A DNA stretch of 64,000 nucleotides. It comes from Acanthornis magna (taxonomy: Eukaryota; Chordata; Aves; Passeriformes; Acanthizidae). A model generated the notes under the pieces. The model was not told the DNA's origin, ran no database searches, and worked only from the letters and a program-made list of their open reading frames with translations. A program made the position numbers and the translations under genes. Where the stretch lies: NCBI GenBank assembly GCA_036785705.1, contig JAWUZG010000013.1, positions 21,051,001 to 21,115,000 on the forward strand, in the 5' to 3' direction. Positions 21,027-33,912 of this stretch are shown piece by piece; positions within the stretch are counted from its first letter, which is position 1, and the number at the start of each line of letters is the position of its first letter.

Positions 21027-24000
21027 GGCCAGGGAACGTGCTGCTCAGGGGGATTCTCGTGGAATTTTTGGCTGTTGGGATGATGGAGTTGGCAGCAGCC
21101 ATCCACAGCCAGCTTTATGAAGAGCCAGTTCAGGGTTTTGTGGTGAAAACCCACAACTGTTGGGTGTTTGAGATGACTTTTCAGCCATCTGTGTTGCATC
21201 TCTGTGTTCCGCTGTTTGATCCCAGCACAGATGTTGGAAAAGGACTGAAAGGAGTTGTGTGGAACTCAAATTGTTACTCTCTTGGGAATGAGGATGGTGC
21301 TGGCTCGTTTTGGCCCTGGAGAGGTTGGATGAAATGGGTTTCCTAGAGGAACATCAAACACCCTAGTGTGTGGCTGAGGGAGACCCCAAATGCTGTGAGC
21401 ACCCTCTGCTCTCCATCCCTTTCGTGGTGCTACCACCCTGTGGTATCAGAGTGAATCAGGAGCTCCAAGAAATGGGATTTGTATGGTTTTGCTGCCCACG
21501 GGATGGTGTCAGGTCAGGTGGAGTGCCATGGGAATGCCATGGGAATGTCAGCTCCTGCTGTCCTCATGTGCAGCTTCGGGACAGGAGGAGTGCCTAGGAA
21601 TTATCTGATAATTTCTGATAATATCTAATATTGTCTGATAGCTAATAACTGATAATATCTAATCTGATAATATCTAATAATAGGCTTGATAACACCGCCC
21701 AGGCCTCCCCAGGCAGTGTCCCCTGGGGCACTGAGGTGTTTTGAAGGCGAGGGAGGGTCCCAGGATAACCCAGGAGGGGTTTGACCAGCTCAGGTCTGGA
21801 GCAGCTTCACCTCTTGGTGCCCTCCGAGCTCCTGTGTGACTTTGTCTAAAGCTGGAGATGCTGCGAGTGCCTCCGTGTTGGTATTTCAGTCGTGTGTGAA
21901 AGGAAGTTCCTTAATGAGCATGGAGCAAAAGTCATTTTCATAATTACTGTTCTTCAAAACACTCACGAAATGCTGATGAATTTGCTTGACCGTTCCTGGA
22001 AAACCTAAAATAAAGCCCAGCTTTCCACCAAAGACTGGCCCAGGAGGTGTCCAGTGTTTGTTGCCAAGCTCAGCTTTGCTGTGATCAGTTTTAAAATCAC
22101 TTGGAATGTTTCTTGCAGACGTGCAGCTTTTTTGGTAGACGGAATGAGTTCATTTCAGGTGGAAAAAGAGCTTAGATAAACCTTTGGGGGCAGAAATAAA
22201 CTGGATCCAAGCATTTATTTACTTCTTTTATTTTTTGAGGGGCGGTTGTGGAGCCCTTTTTGTGCATATTTGGGATGGAATTGCACTCCCGGCAGGGAGC
22301 AGCCCAGCTGAGCTGTTTGCATTTCTGCTGCACTGAGGTGTGGTGGCATTTGCAAGTTCATCTCCCTCGCCTGCTCCAGGCAAATGGTCAAAGCATCAGC
22401 GGTTGCAGTCTGCCGGAATAACTGAGGCTTGAAAGGCTTTTTATATTCATCAAGAAGCAATTTCTGCTGGGGTTTTTTAAAGATTCAGTACAAGGGTTGG
22501 AGGTTGGTTAACACAGTCCTGATTTTGTATTCTGTGTGCATCCAAAACATCCTAACAAACATCCTTAGGACATCAAAACCATGCAAAACATGCCTGACCT
22601 CTGAACACAGTGTTTTCTTCCTGTTTACGTTGGCCTGGGCCCTTAAAAAACGATTTATTTTGTTGTGCAGACGATGACCAAATAAGATCACATCTGTGGA
22701 AGCTTGGGTGAGGTAAATATTGAAACTTGGCACGGTTCTGCAGGTCCCTGACCTTCCAGGAGATCATTCAGGACTTTTGTGCGATAACATCGTCTTATCA
22801 CCGCCGCCAAGGGCGCTCCAGACAAAACGTCTGTGCTGGGGCAGGGAGCAAACTGCAGGCAGATTTGCCCAGCAGCTGCTCCTCACTGAATGCAGACAGA
22901 CGTCACATGAAGGGCTCTGCGCAGCATTCTGCAGCGGATGCTGTCCCTGAGCAGGACCTGGCAGGACCTGGCTGAGGGTGCAGTGCTGGCTCAGCAGCTT
23001 GGCAGATGGCTCCGCTGGGGAGCAGTTGTGTGCTGGAGGGCAGGGATGCTCTGCAGAGCATCCAAAAGCCTCCTGGGGCTGGCCAGGGCCACCTCCGAGG
23101 ACGTGAGGTGCACCTGGAGGAGAAGGGTGGGGGCTGAGCTGGGGAGGAGGGTCATGGAAGAGAGCAAACCGAGCTCTGTCCCGAAGGGTAGGACAAAAAA
23201 CTGGTTCTGGAAGGGCAAATTGCAGCTGGTTTGATGGGGGAAGAAATGCCCTGTGAGGACCCCCAGCACACATCCCTCAGGCTGGAGCTCAGCTTCCTGC
23301 AGGAGCTTGGGCAGGTGACCCCAAAGGTTCCTCTCGGCCTCAGCTCTTCTGTCTCATGGAGCACTTTTGTCCACCTGAAATCCTCTCCATGAGGCTCTAC
23401 ATGAAATGAAGCATTTTCTGCTGCTAATTGTGAATTAGGAGAAAAAATGAGGAGTCCTTGGAATGACTGAGGAAAGGGAATTCACATCTGTGTGCAACTC
23501 CAACTGCACATGGGCATACTTATTTCAAAATGCTGGAGGTCCTGACACTTCTTATCAGCAATCTGCTTAATTTGTGCATTATTTTTAATAATTATCATTA
23601 GTCCAAGCAAATGTTTGGCATTTCTGTTCAGAGTCTGTGTTGATGGAATAGTCACAGCAGGGTTTGTGCTGTTCTGGGGGAGTTCACTGCCTTAAAACAT
23701 CCTGTGGTTGCAGCCATTCACTGAATTACATTTTCAGTTAATTCTCGTGAAGTAGGTGTGCTTTTATGTTTCTGTTTTAACCATGCTGGTGCACAGTGGG
23801 AAATCAAAACAATTCTGTTGATTCAGAGGGAAGTCAAATTGAACATTTATCTAATATTCAAATTATCGATGCTGAGACTGTAGGGCAGAGGGAGGGCTCA
23901 GCTTAAATGTGCCAAGGGTTGTTTTCCTCTAATGGAAATCTGATCCATACACTTGACTTAGTGAAGTTAAAGCATCACTGCAGTCCGTAGATTAGGAATT

Positions 24001-25723
24001 TAAAGAAATAGCTCAATTTTGGTCAAGCCAATACAGTTCTGTCTTAAACTGCATCTCCTTGTGTGGTTTTGGTGATGCATTTTGCATACATGGCTGAGCA
24101 TCCACTCATTAAGTCTCAGGTAGAAATTTGAGTGTGCAATGATTTTGTTCAGATCTTTTTGTCGGAGCAGAGGAGGATTCGCCTTTGCAGAGCAGAAACC
24201 TCTGCAGGCATCAGGTATTGACAGGGAATGTATTTAGGGCTGGATCACCCTAGAAGGAAAAGGTTGGGAAGCTGCACGGAAAGTTTAATTTCAAATTAAT
24301 TTCAGATTCTATTTGGAGGAGCAGTTCTGTGGCATCCCCTCCTGTTTCAGCAGTTGGGATTGAGTGGTGTGAGATCCTTCCCTGGAATCTCATCAGGAGG
24401 TGTTCACCTTCACCAAGCTGAGTATCTTCAAACCTCCCTGTTTATCCTTTTCCCAGAGCCCTGAAGGATGGGATTTCTTGGATTTCTGTTGTCCAGGAGC
24501 CTGCACAGCTCCTTGTGGAACACTGCTGTGAAAACCACCGAGTGTTGGGGCAGAAAGATTCAAGGGCAGGAAAAGGGATTTTTTCGCTCTCAGCTCTTCA
24601 CCTGTGGCCCGAGGTTAAAAGACAATGAAGTCAGAAACTTTGGGTTTATATTTTCCAGAAATGATGTTTTGGATGTGTCCTCCATCACAGCATTATTTAT
24701 AGTGATTACAGTTTGGGAAATGAGGAGAAAACCCCGCACTGTTTGCTGTTCCACATAAACTAATTTTTTTTTGGTCATTACTCCTGAAGCATAAGTTTTG
24801 CTTTACAACTGAAAACTGGAGCTGTACATTGTTTATAAAAACACTCCCTGCAGGTCCATCTTTTGCTGGCTCAAAGGCACTTTAAAAAGGGCTTTGCCTT
24901 ATCTCAGTAGCACATCTTGGGAAGTCATTTAGTGAGCAAATTGCCAGTTAATTGCCTTGATCTGCTGGTGAGAAAGATGCTCAAAATGAACTGTTCCTAA
25001 TCATGATATCAAAATATCAGTTCTGTTCTATTAATTAGCATGCTGTGAATTAGGATATGTTTTTTAAGGAAGCTACTTAAGCTGATCTCGTTTGCTTTTT
25101 ATTTTTAGTTAATGCCTTTAGTTGGTTCCCTGAAAGAATCAGAGCTCTGGGTGTGCGAGAGGGAAAGCAAAGTTTCCAGGATCAGTGGATGGTGACACCA
25201 AAGATTTTTCCATAAAATAAATTTTGAGGTATCTCTCAGCATTTTCTGTTGTCCAGAAAGCTTCTGTTCAGACGTGGAGGGGTTCATTTCACAGGATGTT
25301 TATGATTTAATTTCACTTCTCCCCCAAAAGCACTTTATTGGCTGTACTTGACCTGTGGACAAAAGGTCCCTCGGGAGCCACTGTGGTTCCATTTTGTGTG
25401 GGTTTGGGTTTCGTTCTTACTTTAAAGTGCTTTTTTGCAGAGTAGGATTTGCTTAGTGTCGACCTAAGTTTAGTGACCGTGAATTTTGGTGATAATTCAA
25501 TTTGGCTCTCTGCTCTCCAGAAATGTATCACATTTTTATATAAATCTTCATGCACTTTAGCTCTGTGATATGGCCAGGAAGTTAACACAGTGCAAAATCA
25601 GCCCGAAATGAGTGACAATCCCATTATTTTGTCCAATTTATTTTTCAGCAATGTGAGTGTGATTCTTTTTTGGCCTTTCAGGAAGGGAACATGGGACAAC
25701 TGGAATCTTTAGGGATCCTACAC
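21027..25723. other. Unique intronic sequence
   Basis: Apart from the AT-rich TCTGATAATA run, no repeat array or CR1 copy is recognised. A 20-bp perfect palindrome lies at 23044-23063. A GC-richer block at about 22850-23350 may be an old unrecognised repeat. A homeodomain-rich stretch lies at about 24945-25070. No coding or RNA gene is supported. Confidence 0.45.
21602..21684. repeat. AT-rich TCTGATAATA simple repeat
   Basis: Degenerate copies of TCTGATAATATCTAATA occur over about 80 bp. The run creates several GATAA cores but looks like simple sequence. Confidence 0.8.
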
Positions 25724-26036
25724 TTGTTAAGGCTGGAAAAGAGCTGCAATATCATGAAGTCCAGCCATTCCCACAGCACTGCCCTGTGTCCCCAAGTGCC
25801 ACATCCACAAATCCCTCCAGGGATGGGGACTGGAGGGACTCAGGACGCTGTGCCAGGGCTGGACAACCCTTTCCATGGAGGAATTTTCCCAAATACCCAA
25901 TTCCAACCTCCCCTGGCACAGCCCGAGGCCATTCCCTCTCCTCCTGTCCTCTATTCCCTGGGAGCAGAGCCCCAGCCCCACCTGCTCCTGTCAGGAGTGT
26001 GGAGAGGGAAAAGGTTCCCCCCGAGCCTCCCACTTG
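25724..26036 (-). mobile_element. CR1 LINE 3' fragment
   Basis: The plus strand shows TTAAGGCTGGAAAAGAGCTG, CATGAAGTCCAGCC, then CCCCAAGTGCCACATCC, CCTTTCCATGGAGGAATTTT, CCTCCCCTGGCACAGCCCGA and TGTCCTCTATTCCCTGGGAG. This is the antisense of the 'GATGTGGCACTTGGGG' CR1 type, about 310 bp long. Confidence 0.88.
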
Positions 26037-26302
26037 AGTAGGAAATAAAGAGAATTGAGGATGTGATTTCTGTTAAGAACTGCTCGGGTGCTGCTCCTGA
26101 TAAGGCTGAGATCAGCTTTTTCAGACAGCTAACTCGGAAAAGAATGGCTTCAGCTGGAAAACACATCCCAAGCACGAAATATCCCTGCGCCCCAGGGCAG
26201 GTTTTCCTGCCTGATGGGATGGGCAAGGAAGGGATGAGTTTCAGGCACAGACTGCAGAGCTGGTAGGAAATGCAGCTTCCTCCTGTTTCTCTCCCTGTGG
26301 AC

Positions 26303-26540
26303 GTATATATTTTTTAATATATACACACACACACACACACGCACACACATATATATATGTATATATTTTTAATATACACACATATATATGTATACTTTTT
26401 TTTAATACACACACACACACATATATATATGTATATATTTTTAATATACACACATATATATATGTATCCTTTTTTTAATACATGCACACATGCATATATA
26501 TATATATATTTTAAAATTTATTTATTTTTAATTTTTTTTT
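26303..26540. repeat. Compound (CA)n/(TA)n microsatellite
   Basis: Blocks of ACACACAC, ATATATATGTATATAT and TTTTTTTAATA repeat with a loose period of about 50-60 bp, ending in T-rich sequence. It is nearly free of G and C apart from the CA blocks. Tyr/Ile/His frames in it are artefacts. Confidence 0.95.
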
Positions 26541-28611
26541 TCTCTGGAAAATTGTGTGAGAAGTCTCCTGATGCCTCCCGAGATGGAGATCTCTGGGCTA
26601 ATCCCTCCTGGAGCAGGCAGTTCTGGCAGGCACGGTGTGCTCGGAGCTGTGTGAGTGAATTACCCTCATTTTCCTCTGGTGATGGGAAGAGATTGACTCG
26701 GAGCTCACAAAATCCCAGCTACCAGTGCCCGGGTGTGCAGCTGCCAGGACGATTTCTGGGCAGCAGATCAGTTCAGCTCTTCCATCTAATGAGCCTTTGA
26801 GGTCAGGAGTCTCCCTGAGCCATCCCATTTATCTGCCATTTTCCCAATTTTTCCACGATTAGCAATTGCCTGAGGAAAAGGCCTTGTGGTTGTTAGACCC
26901 ACAAAGGACGTGGGTGACCTCTCACCTCTCCTCTTCCCACCACCCTGCTCAAAATGACTTGGGGTGGCTTCCTGGGATGTGATTTCTTTGCTTTTGTACA
27001 TCCAAGAGGCTTTAAATGAGCTTTGCCATCTCTCAGAGCCTGGAAATAGTTCTCCAGAGCCTGAAAATATAATTAAAATTATTCTGGCTGGGAGATTAAA
27101 ACCTCGTTGTTTTTTTTCCAGGGGTACCTGCTATCCCAGCTCTGTGCATCTTTTCCAAATGCAAAATTTCTGTTCTTGATGTTTGCCTTCGCACATGAAG
27201 ATGTGGAGATGGGATTTGGGATTGAATCTCCTGCAAACAGTGTCCAAGGCAGCTCTTGGAGAGGGTGGAAGGAGCTGAGCTGAGCCTCAGTTTCCCAGGG
27301 TTTTTTCCATGGGTTTTCCCATGGCAGCTGTGATATTCTGCTGAGGGAGAACTTGGAGGGAAGAGGGAAAATTGCAGGAAAAAAAATTCCTGTGACTTCC
27401 CCTTCCATCCTCTGCCAGTCTTTGCAAGTAGGGTGTGATGAGACTGAGTGCTGTCCATGGAATATTTGATTTAACTGTGCCCCAAGTAGATTTTCTCTGG
27501 TATTTCCTGGGATACAAATACGTGGCCAGGTCCTCTGGTGAATAAAAGAGGGGATTTCACTTTGTTGCAGATTCAGCCAGTCATTGATCAGCCTGAGTGT
27601 TTATTTTCCAGTCACAGGAGGAAAATTTTGATGTTATTACGTGGCCAGAGCCTCTCAGGTTATTCCGTTGAATCTGTGGGATGAGCATTATTCACATGTT
27701 TAAGCCACAAGCAAAATATTCAACAATCAGCTTTTCCATCCTTAGGGTGGGACTACACAATCTGAGTTTATTCTATAAAAAGCTCCCCCTTTTTTTGGCT
27801 GATAAATCCTCAAAGCTGAGTCTGACAGGCAGCAGAATTCACCTGATCTGAAAAAATGGATCCTGTGGGGCAGCAGCTCTTGGGCATCTCTGCATCAGTT
27901 GGAAAGGAGGTAAATAAAGGGAAAATAAAAATAATGTCTAATTGTAGGTCTTGCTGAAATGTAATTCAGTTAGATTGAAGGACTGAAAATTAATCAAAAT
28001 TACCTTTCTAGGCTGTCCATTGATTGATTTGGAATGAGATCTCCAGGAATATTTAAAAAAATTAGAAATATTAGGGAGGACTGTAGAACAGCAAAATATG
28101 AATAATTTGGGGGAAATATAATTTGGAGGATCTCCTTCCTTAGTCTCCTGGGCCTGTATTTCTTTCCTTTAAAATGTAAATGTGTGTGACTTGTCTCTAT
28201 GAAACTGATACTGTGGTTTGGGCTTACAAATATGGAGTTGTATTTGTGCTTTGAGTGATTGTGGTCCAGAATGTATCAGGGGAAAAATCCCCAAGATCCC
28301 TGGAGCAGGAAACACAAAGAGCTGGAAAGATACTTGAAATATTCACTGCTTTGAAAGTTCCCTTGGTTTAGAGCAATTCATTTGTTACGGTGTGGGAAAC
28401 AATTACTCAAAACCTGAGGTGAAAATGCAAAACAAAGAGAAGAAGTGGAAATATTGGGGGGTGTGTGTTGATAAATGGCACTGCTGGAGATTTTGGTGAT
28501 GCTGTTTGAAACCTGTTTCATCTGAAGGGTTATTCAAAGGAAGTCAGAGTGCTTTTGTTTCGTATTCTCTGAGACTAAAAGCGTCATTGAAGGCATTTCA
28601 GAGTCTTTCTG
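26541..28611. other. Unique intronic sequence, nothing recognised
   Basis: Mixed-composition intron follows the microsatellite. No array, CR1 copy or coding motif was found. The small minus-strand frames at 27079-27517 overlap each other and lack support. Confidence 0.5.
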
Positions 28612-28772
28612 TGGGGTTTTGGTTGGAAAGGACCTTAAAGATCACCCAGTTCCACATCCTGCCATGGGCGGGGACATTTTCCACTGTCCCAGGCTGCTCC
28701 AGCTTGGACACTTCCAGGGATCCAGGAGCAGCCACAGCTCTCTGGGCTCCTGTGCCAGGGCTTGGAAGGATT
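28612..28772 (-). mobile_element. CR1 LINE 3' fragment
   Basis: The plus strand carries GGGTTTTGGTTGGAAAGGAC, CTTAAAGATCACCCAGTTCC, TGCCATGGGCGGGGACATTT and CCACTGTCCCAGGCTGCTCC. A small internal deletion follows, before TTGGACACTTCCAGGGATCC and the CTGTGCCAGGGCTTGG end. Confidence 0.87.
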
Positions 28773-29014
28773 TATCATCTTTGGAATATTCCCTGGAGAA
28801 AGCCTGGGAGCTGCCAAGCACCGTGCAGGGCTGGCTGTGTTTGGGTGTGCTGTGTTTGGGCTTGGGGACACCTCGGTGTCCCTGCGGTCCCTGGGCAGGG
28901 CACGGAGCCATTCCCGGGGTCCCCGCGGTGCCTTGGCTGCTGTGGTGTGAAATGTGCATTTTATCTCTTCTCCCCCAAGTCACCCCTGCTCTGTCCTCAG
29001 TGTGTGATGGGAAA

Positions 29015-29400
29015 TTCTGCCTAAAAGCAGAATACCTGAAACAGCGGCCAAGACAAATCAGGAGTATAAAAAGGACAAATTTATTCAAGGCCTTTAAGGT
29101 CCATTTGGGCAAGCAAAGTCCCCTCAGGGACTACACCCAAAATGGACACTGGGTCACGAGTTCTTCACCTTTTATAAGTTCTGTCCATTAGCACATTGGC
29201 CCTTAATTCTCCAGTCGCACCCTCAGGTGATGATGTTCACCACCCCAGGCCGCTCCCCCAGCTCACTGCTGTTCACATATTTTCAGGCCCCAAGGCAATG
29301 AATATGTCCTTGAATCTGTGTTCAGAGAGCCTTGTTTGGCCACAGGTGCTGGAACAGAGGATTTGAGCACTTTGTAAGAAGCACAGAACTACAGCAAGTT
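29015..29400 (-). mobile_element. Probable ERV solo LTR
   Basis: On the minus strand there is a TATA box (CTTATAAAAGG, 29179-29169). About 85 bp downstream is an AATAAA polyadenylation signal (29085-29080), then a short U5-like segment. That order and spacing match a retroviral LTR promoter and terminator (U3-R-U5). No gag or pol sequence flanks it, so it would be a solo LTR. The exact TG/CA ends and target duplication were not resolved; the limits are approximate. From memory it resembles avian ERVL-class LTRs, but this was not checked. Confidence 0.55.
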
Positions 29401-30865
29401 ACAGATACATGAAGAGTAAAAAACCAGAAATTATTAAGGCATCAAAATGAGCGACCCAAATGCCACGTGAGGGCTCGGTGGCCGCCAGCCCTGTCTGTCT
29501 GTGCCTCCTGCCCGGCTCTGGGGCCACCAGCAGGTCCCAGCCAGCACAGACAGATGGCTGGGGCAGATGCAGAGCCCTGCCAGCTCTCTGGGAGCACAGG
29601 ATGCCATAGTAAACACTGGGCGAGATAAAAGGCTCCTTTTTAATTAAAAACAAAAAGCAAAAATCCACTCCCTCGGAAAACAACTGATTTTACAACAGGA
29701 GGACCTTTCCAAGGGCAGGATTTCAGTGGATGCTGCTGGTGCTTGGCACGGAAGGAGCCAGGGCAGGACATGTGGCTGCCAGGCTGGTCCAGGCTGTGGG
29801 CTCTGCTCTCGTTGGGAAAATAAAACCTGCACATTTGGGACGCCGTGTCCTGCACAAATGCTGCATTTCTGTTTTATTTTTAAGCCACTTCTTACTTCCG
29901 AAATAGAAATTTAATTCTCTTTGATCTTAGGTCCAGGATGCAGCTCGGTCCAAAGAATTATTCCCATGGCAACAAGCCACACTTCACCGAGGGGTATTTT
30001 CCACCCAAAAATATTTTTTGGATGGAATTTCAGCATCTCTAAACGTGATGGTCAAATCCCCAGCTTTATGTGTTTCACTCCAAGGAGGTTCCAAGTGGGA
30101 TTGTCCTCTGGGTTTTATGGTGCCTTAGAGGCAGCTGTCAGGGGCTGCTGGGAAAACACTCTGCCTTTTTTTATTCCTATCCTCAAAAAAACCTAACCCT
30201 TTGTGCAGAAATTCAACATGCAAAGTAAGGAGGAGGAATCAATAATTATAGAAATCCCTCAGAAGTCCAAAATTAGGTTTTTGAGAGCTGTAAATAGCCT
30301 GAGCAGCACTCAAAATTCACTTGTGCTAAATATTTCCCAGAGGACGTCTCTGTATTATTGCTGTGATTATTGTGCTGTTATTCACATCCAGTTTTCTTCT
30401 GTTCCTTAGTAAATATGTTCAAGAGGAGCAATTCTTTTTAATGCCATGTCTTAAAAAGAGTTTTTAAGGATTTGAATGGGGACTGGCTGTGGATGCTCAG
30501 TGCTTTGCCAGGGATTTAAGCTACACGTACATTTGATCCAATAATGCCATCAGGAATTCCAGTGATGATTTCGAAACGCATTAAATAGCAAAATATCAGT
30601 TTATTCTGCAGGAAGCATGACAGCAAATGCACGCTGCTGCTGACACCAGCTGTCATTGGAAAGCAAATATTCTCTGGGCTGTTTATTTGCAGTCAGCAGC
30701 AGCGATGACAGGGCCGATAGGAAAATCAATAGCTGGATTTTCCATCAGCCACTGCCTCTTGCCAAACTGCTTCTCCTCAGTGATACGGCTTCAAATTAGC
30801 AAGTGTTTGCACACTTCGCTGGTAATTAGTGCTGTCAGGATCTGAGCAAAAGGGAAAGTTGATTG
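29401..30865. other. Unique intronic sequence with an enhancer-like stretch
   Basis: No CR1 or array is present. The part at about 30510-30800 is compositionally balanced, non-repetitive and rich in homeobox, CAGCTG and GATA-like cores; it is proposed in the findings as a conserved element. The rest is plain intron. Confidence 0.4.
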
Positions 30866-31056
30866 TGAGGGTGGGCAGGCCCTGGCACAGGTGCCCAGAG
30901 CAGCTCTGGCTGCCCCTGGATCCCTGGCAGTGTCCCAGGCCAGGCTGGACATTGGGGCTTGGAGCAGCCTGGGACAGTGGGAGGTGTCCCTGCCATGGCA
31001 GGGGTGGCACTGGATGAGCTTTAAGGTCCTTTCCAACCCAAAGATTCCGTGATTGT
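30866..31056 (+). mobile_element. CR1 LINE 3' end
   Basis: The plus strand reads GTGAGGGTGGGCAGGCCCTG, CCCCTGGATCCCTGGCAGTG, GGCTGGACATTGGGGCTTGG, GTGTCCCTGCCATGGCAGGG and TTTAAGGTCCTTTCCAACCC. It ends in AAAGATTCCGTGATTG, a degenerate 8-bp tail. It is a near-complete terminal CR1 block. Confidence 0.92.
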
Positions 31057-33912
31057 GTGTTAGGAGCAGATGGGACAAAGGACAAATCCAAGAGTGAGGT
31101 CTGGGGGTGGCTGGGTTGGGGACCATCCCTGTGTCCTCCCCAGCCTGCCGCTCCCGTGGGAATCCAGGCAATCCTTCCTCAGTATCATCCTCACTGGTGC
31201 TTTGGGATGAAATCTCATCTCTTGATTTATTTCTCACCCTATTTTCCCAGGTACCCTAAATCCATTTCCTCTTCCTCCCCTCTGAGTGATGCTTCAGCCT
31301 TTACTTCACTGCTTTCAATGTAATGCTTAAAATTATCTGCTGATTAAACACCACATTGCCATTTTTGGACTGAAATCCAACCCTGCCCTGTCTCCATCAA
31401 GGAAAGAAGTAGAGAAGGAACTCCAAGGACTTTGTTCATCAAATTGCAGCCTTTTGGCCCCACCTGCTAATCCAGGAATTCCTGGACAGGCTGGGATTTC
31501 TCTTCCCTGACTTTAACCCTCTGACCCAACGTGATGTTCAGAGCTGGAAAGGTCCCAGAGAAGTACTGGAGGTGCCTCGTTCCCTGGGCTGGACTTTTCC
31601 TTCACTGAGCCTTCCTGATTTTCCTCAAACACACACAACGACCTCTGTATCCCAAAAATCCGCTGGCATCCATCTGCTCCCATCCCCTGCAAGTGTTTCC
31701 TTCTCCCTTCCTCCCTGTGCTGGAAGTGCATTTTTCTCTTTCCTTTTGTCCCCTCCCTCCCTCCAAAGCTAATTCGAAGCAAGTGAGGCAGTGCTTTACT
31801 GCCCAAGGGGTCAGGCAGAAGGAGGTGCTGTGCAAAAGGAAGGAGAAAAGTGCCATTATTGGTGGAAAAGAAGCGTCTCTTGAAGTTAATTGAGGTGTAG
31901 ATGAACTCACTTGCACTCATTAGTGTCAGTGAAACTGAATATGCAATTTGCTAATTGCACTGAGGGCACACAACTCTCAGATCCAGACTACTTGGGGTAT
32001 TTTTAGCTGTTCCTTTAGTCATCAGCTTCCACTTTTGTCTGTTCCAGGCACCGGTGGGAAAACACAGCAGCCCTTTTCTCCAGCAGGGTCACGCTGTTCT
32101 GAGGAGGTTTTTTTTTCACTTCTTTTTTTTTCCACACAAATGGAAAATACAGCGTTTTTGAGCTCCTAGAACTATTCTGGTGGATACTTCTGCCCATCTA
32201 AAAACTGGGATTTCTTTCTCTGTGTCAACTTTGTGAGGGTTAGTGGCGAGGTGGCAAGGGCTGAGTTGAAATGAGAAGCCATCGCTCACGATAAGCAGCT
32301 GAGTATTTTCTCTGATAAATTCTCTTTTCTCTGAGCTGCAGCAGGGCAGGGGAGTTGGAACTTGGATGGTCCTGAAGGTTCCCTCCTGCCCAAACCATTC
32401 TGGGATTGGGCTGAAGCTTTTCCTTGGCTGTGTTGTACTATGGCTCACCCACAAATCTTCCCTGTTTTTAAGGAATTTTGCAGTTTTTCTCCAGGTAAAA
32501 CTTCTCAGAATGCTCTGATGTTGCTGTAAGTGGTTGGTAGGCCCAGACTGACAGTGACAGAAATGAGGAGAGCAAACATCAGCCCCGGCTGAGCCTGGGC
32601 TGGAATGGAGCAGGAAAATCAAGGAACTCCAGTCTTGTTTGCTGCAGCAATAATTGGGTGTGTTCAGCTGCAGTCCAGCAGGGTTTGCAGCTGATGGGCA
32701 AATCTGGGGATGGAAAGGGGAATGTCATGCACAGAAATGTTCCAACTGTGCTGAAATGAGGCAGACAAGGGCTGGAGGAAGCAGAACCTTTCATTTTTAT
32801 TTGCTCTGTGGGGTCAGACAAGACCTTGGCATTGTAAATTAGGGGATATCGACTTTTCAGGTGCTTTATTCATGGTGATAACCTTGTGCAGTGTTTATCT
32901 CCTTTGGAAAAGCGGCTGTGATAGCCATGGGATGTTCTTTGATGTGGGCCCTTACTCCAACCCAGTCTGTGCACAATTGAAATTAAAAAATCAGAATATT
33001 TATTCCTAACCTATTTATTAACAAGATTATGTTATTAAATTTTATTTCATATCGTTATTCTGGTAATATAATTTAAAAATATTTATTTAACATATGTAGT
33101 TATTTAATATTTATTACTACAAAGTAACCAGGCTTTGCTGTCTGCAGCAGCAGCACTTGAGCATATGTTTGCTGTCAGCTTGGCTTGCAGAGGAAAACCT
33201 TCATGTTCCAAACCGAGCAGCTCTTGTGGGCTCTGTGTATTCAGGAGGGGCTGCAGCAGCCCCAGGAGCTTTGTCTGCAGGCAGAATTCTTCTTCCACTG
33301 CTGCAGATTCCTTTTCCTTCAGCTTCAGGATTTTCCCAATACCATTTGTTATACCCCACGATGATCAGTAAATGCTTATACAGTAAATTTCTAATTGATG
33401 ATTGGATTATTTGGATTGCTGCTGAGTTACCTGGCTGATGTTTAATGATCTCTCTGAGGTGCTGGAGTCACTTTGCTCAGCAGCACAAGGAGGGGGCTCT
33501 GCCAAAACCCAGCCAGGCGTCTGCTCATCGTGCTGACAGTGCTGATGTGCAGGATAACCTAAAAACACACTTTTAACCAGCTTCAGCTGAATTGATGTGA
33601 CCTCTTTTCTTTTCCCTGTGATCAGTACAGGCAAAGGAGGCAGCTTTATTTGGTGATTTTTGTTTTCAGTCTGCCCAGCCCCCTCACCTTTGTGTTCCAT
33701 GGGCACATGTCTTGTCATTCTGACTTTGGCATCAGGAAGTGTTGAAGGTAATGCTTGGTCCGACTTTCCTTAGTTTAATTATGGATTTTCTACTGGAAAG
33801 GTGTGACTCCAGGATGTAAACTGGCTTGTGCTGTATTTTCATTTTGGATTTTACACTCTGAAAAGCAAATAATTTGTAAATAGTGGGGAAATATATGGGT
33901 ATATATAGACCA
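31057..33912. other. Unique intronic sequence
   Basis: No repeat family is recognised. A very AT-rich segment lies at about 32985-33125, with many TTTATT/AATATT motifs. The segment at about 31885-31975 contains TATGCAATTTGCTAATTGCA-type octamer and homeobox sites. No coding or RNA gene is supported. Confidence 0.45.
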
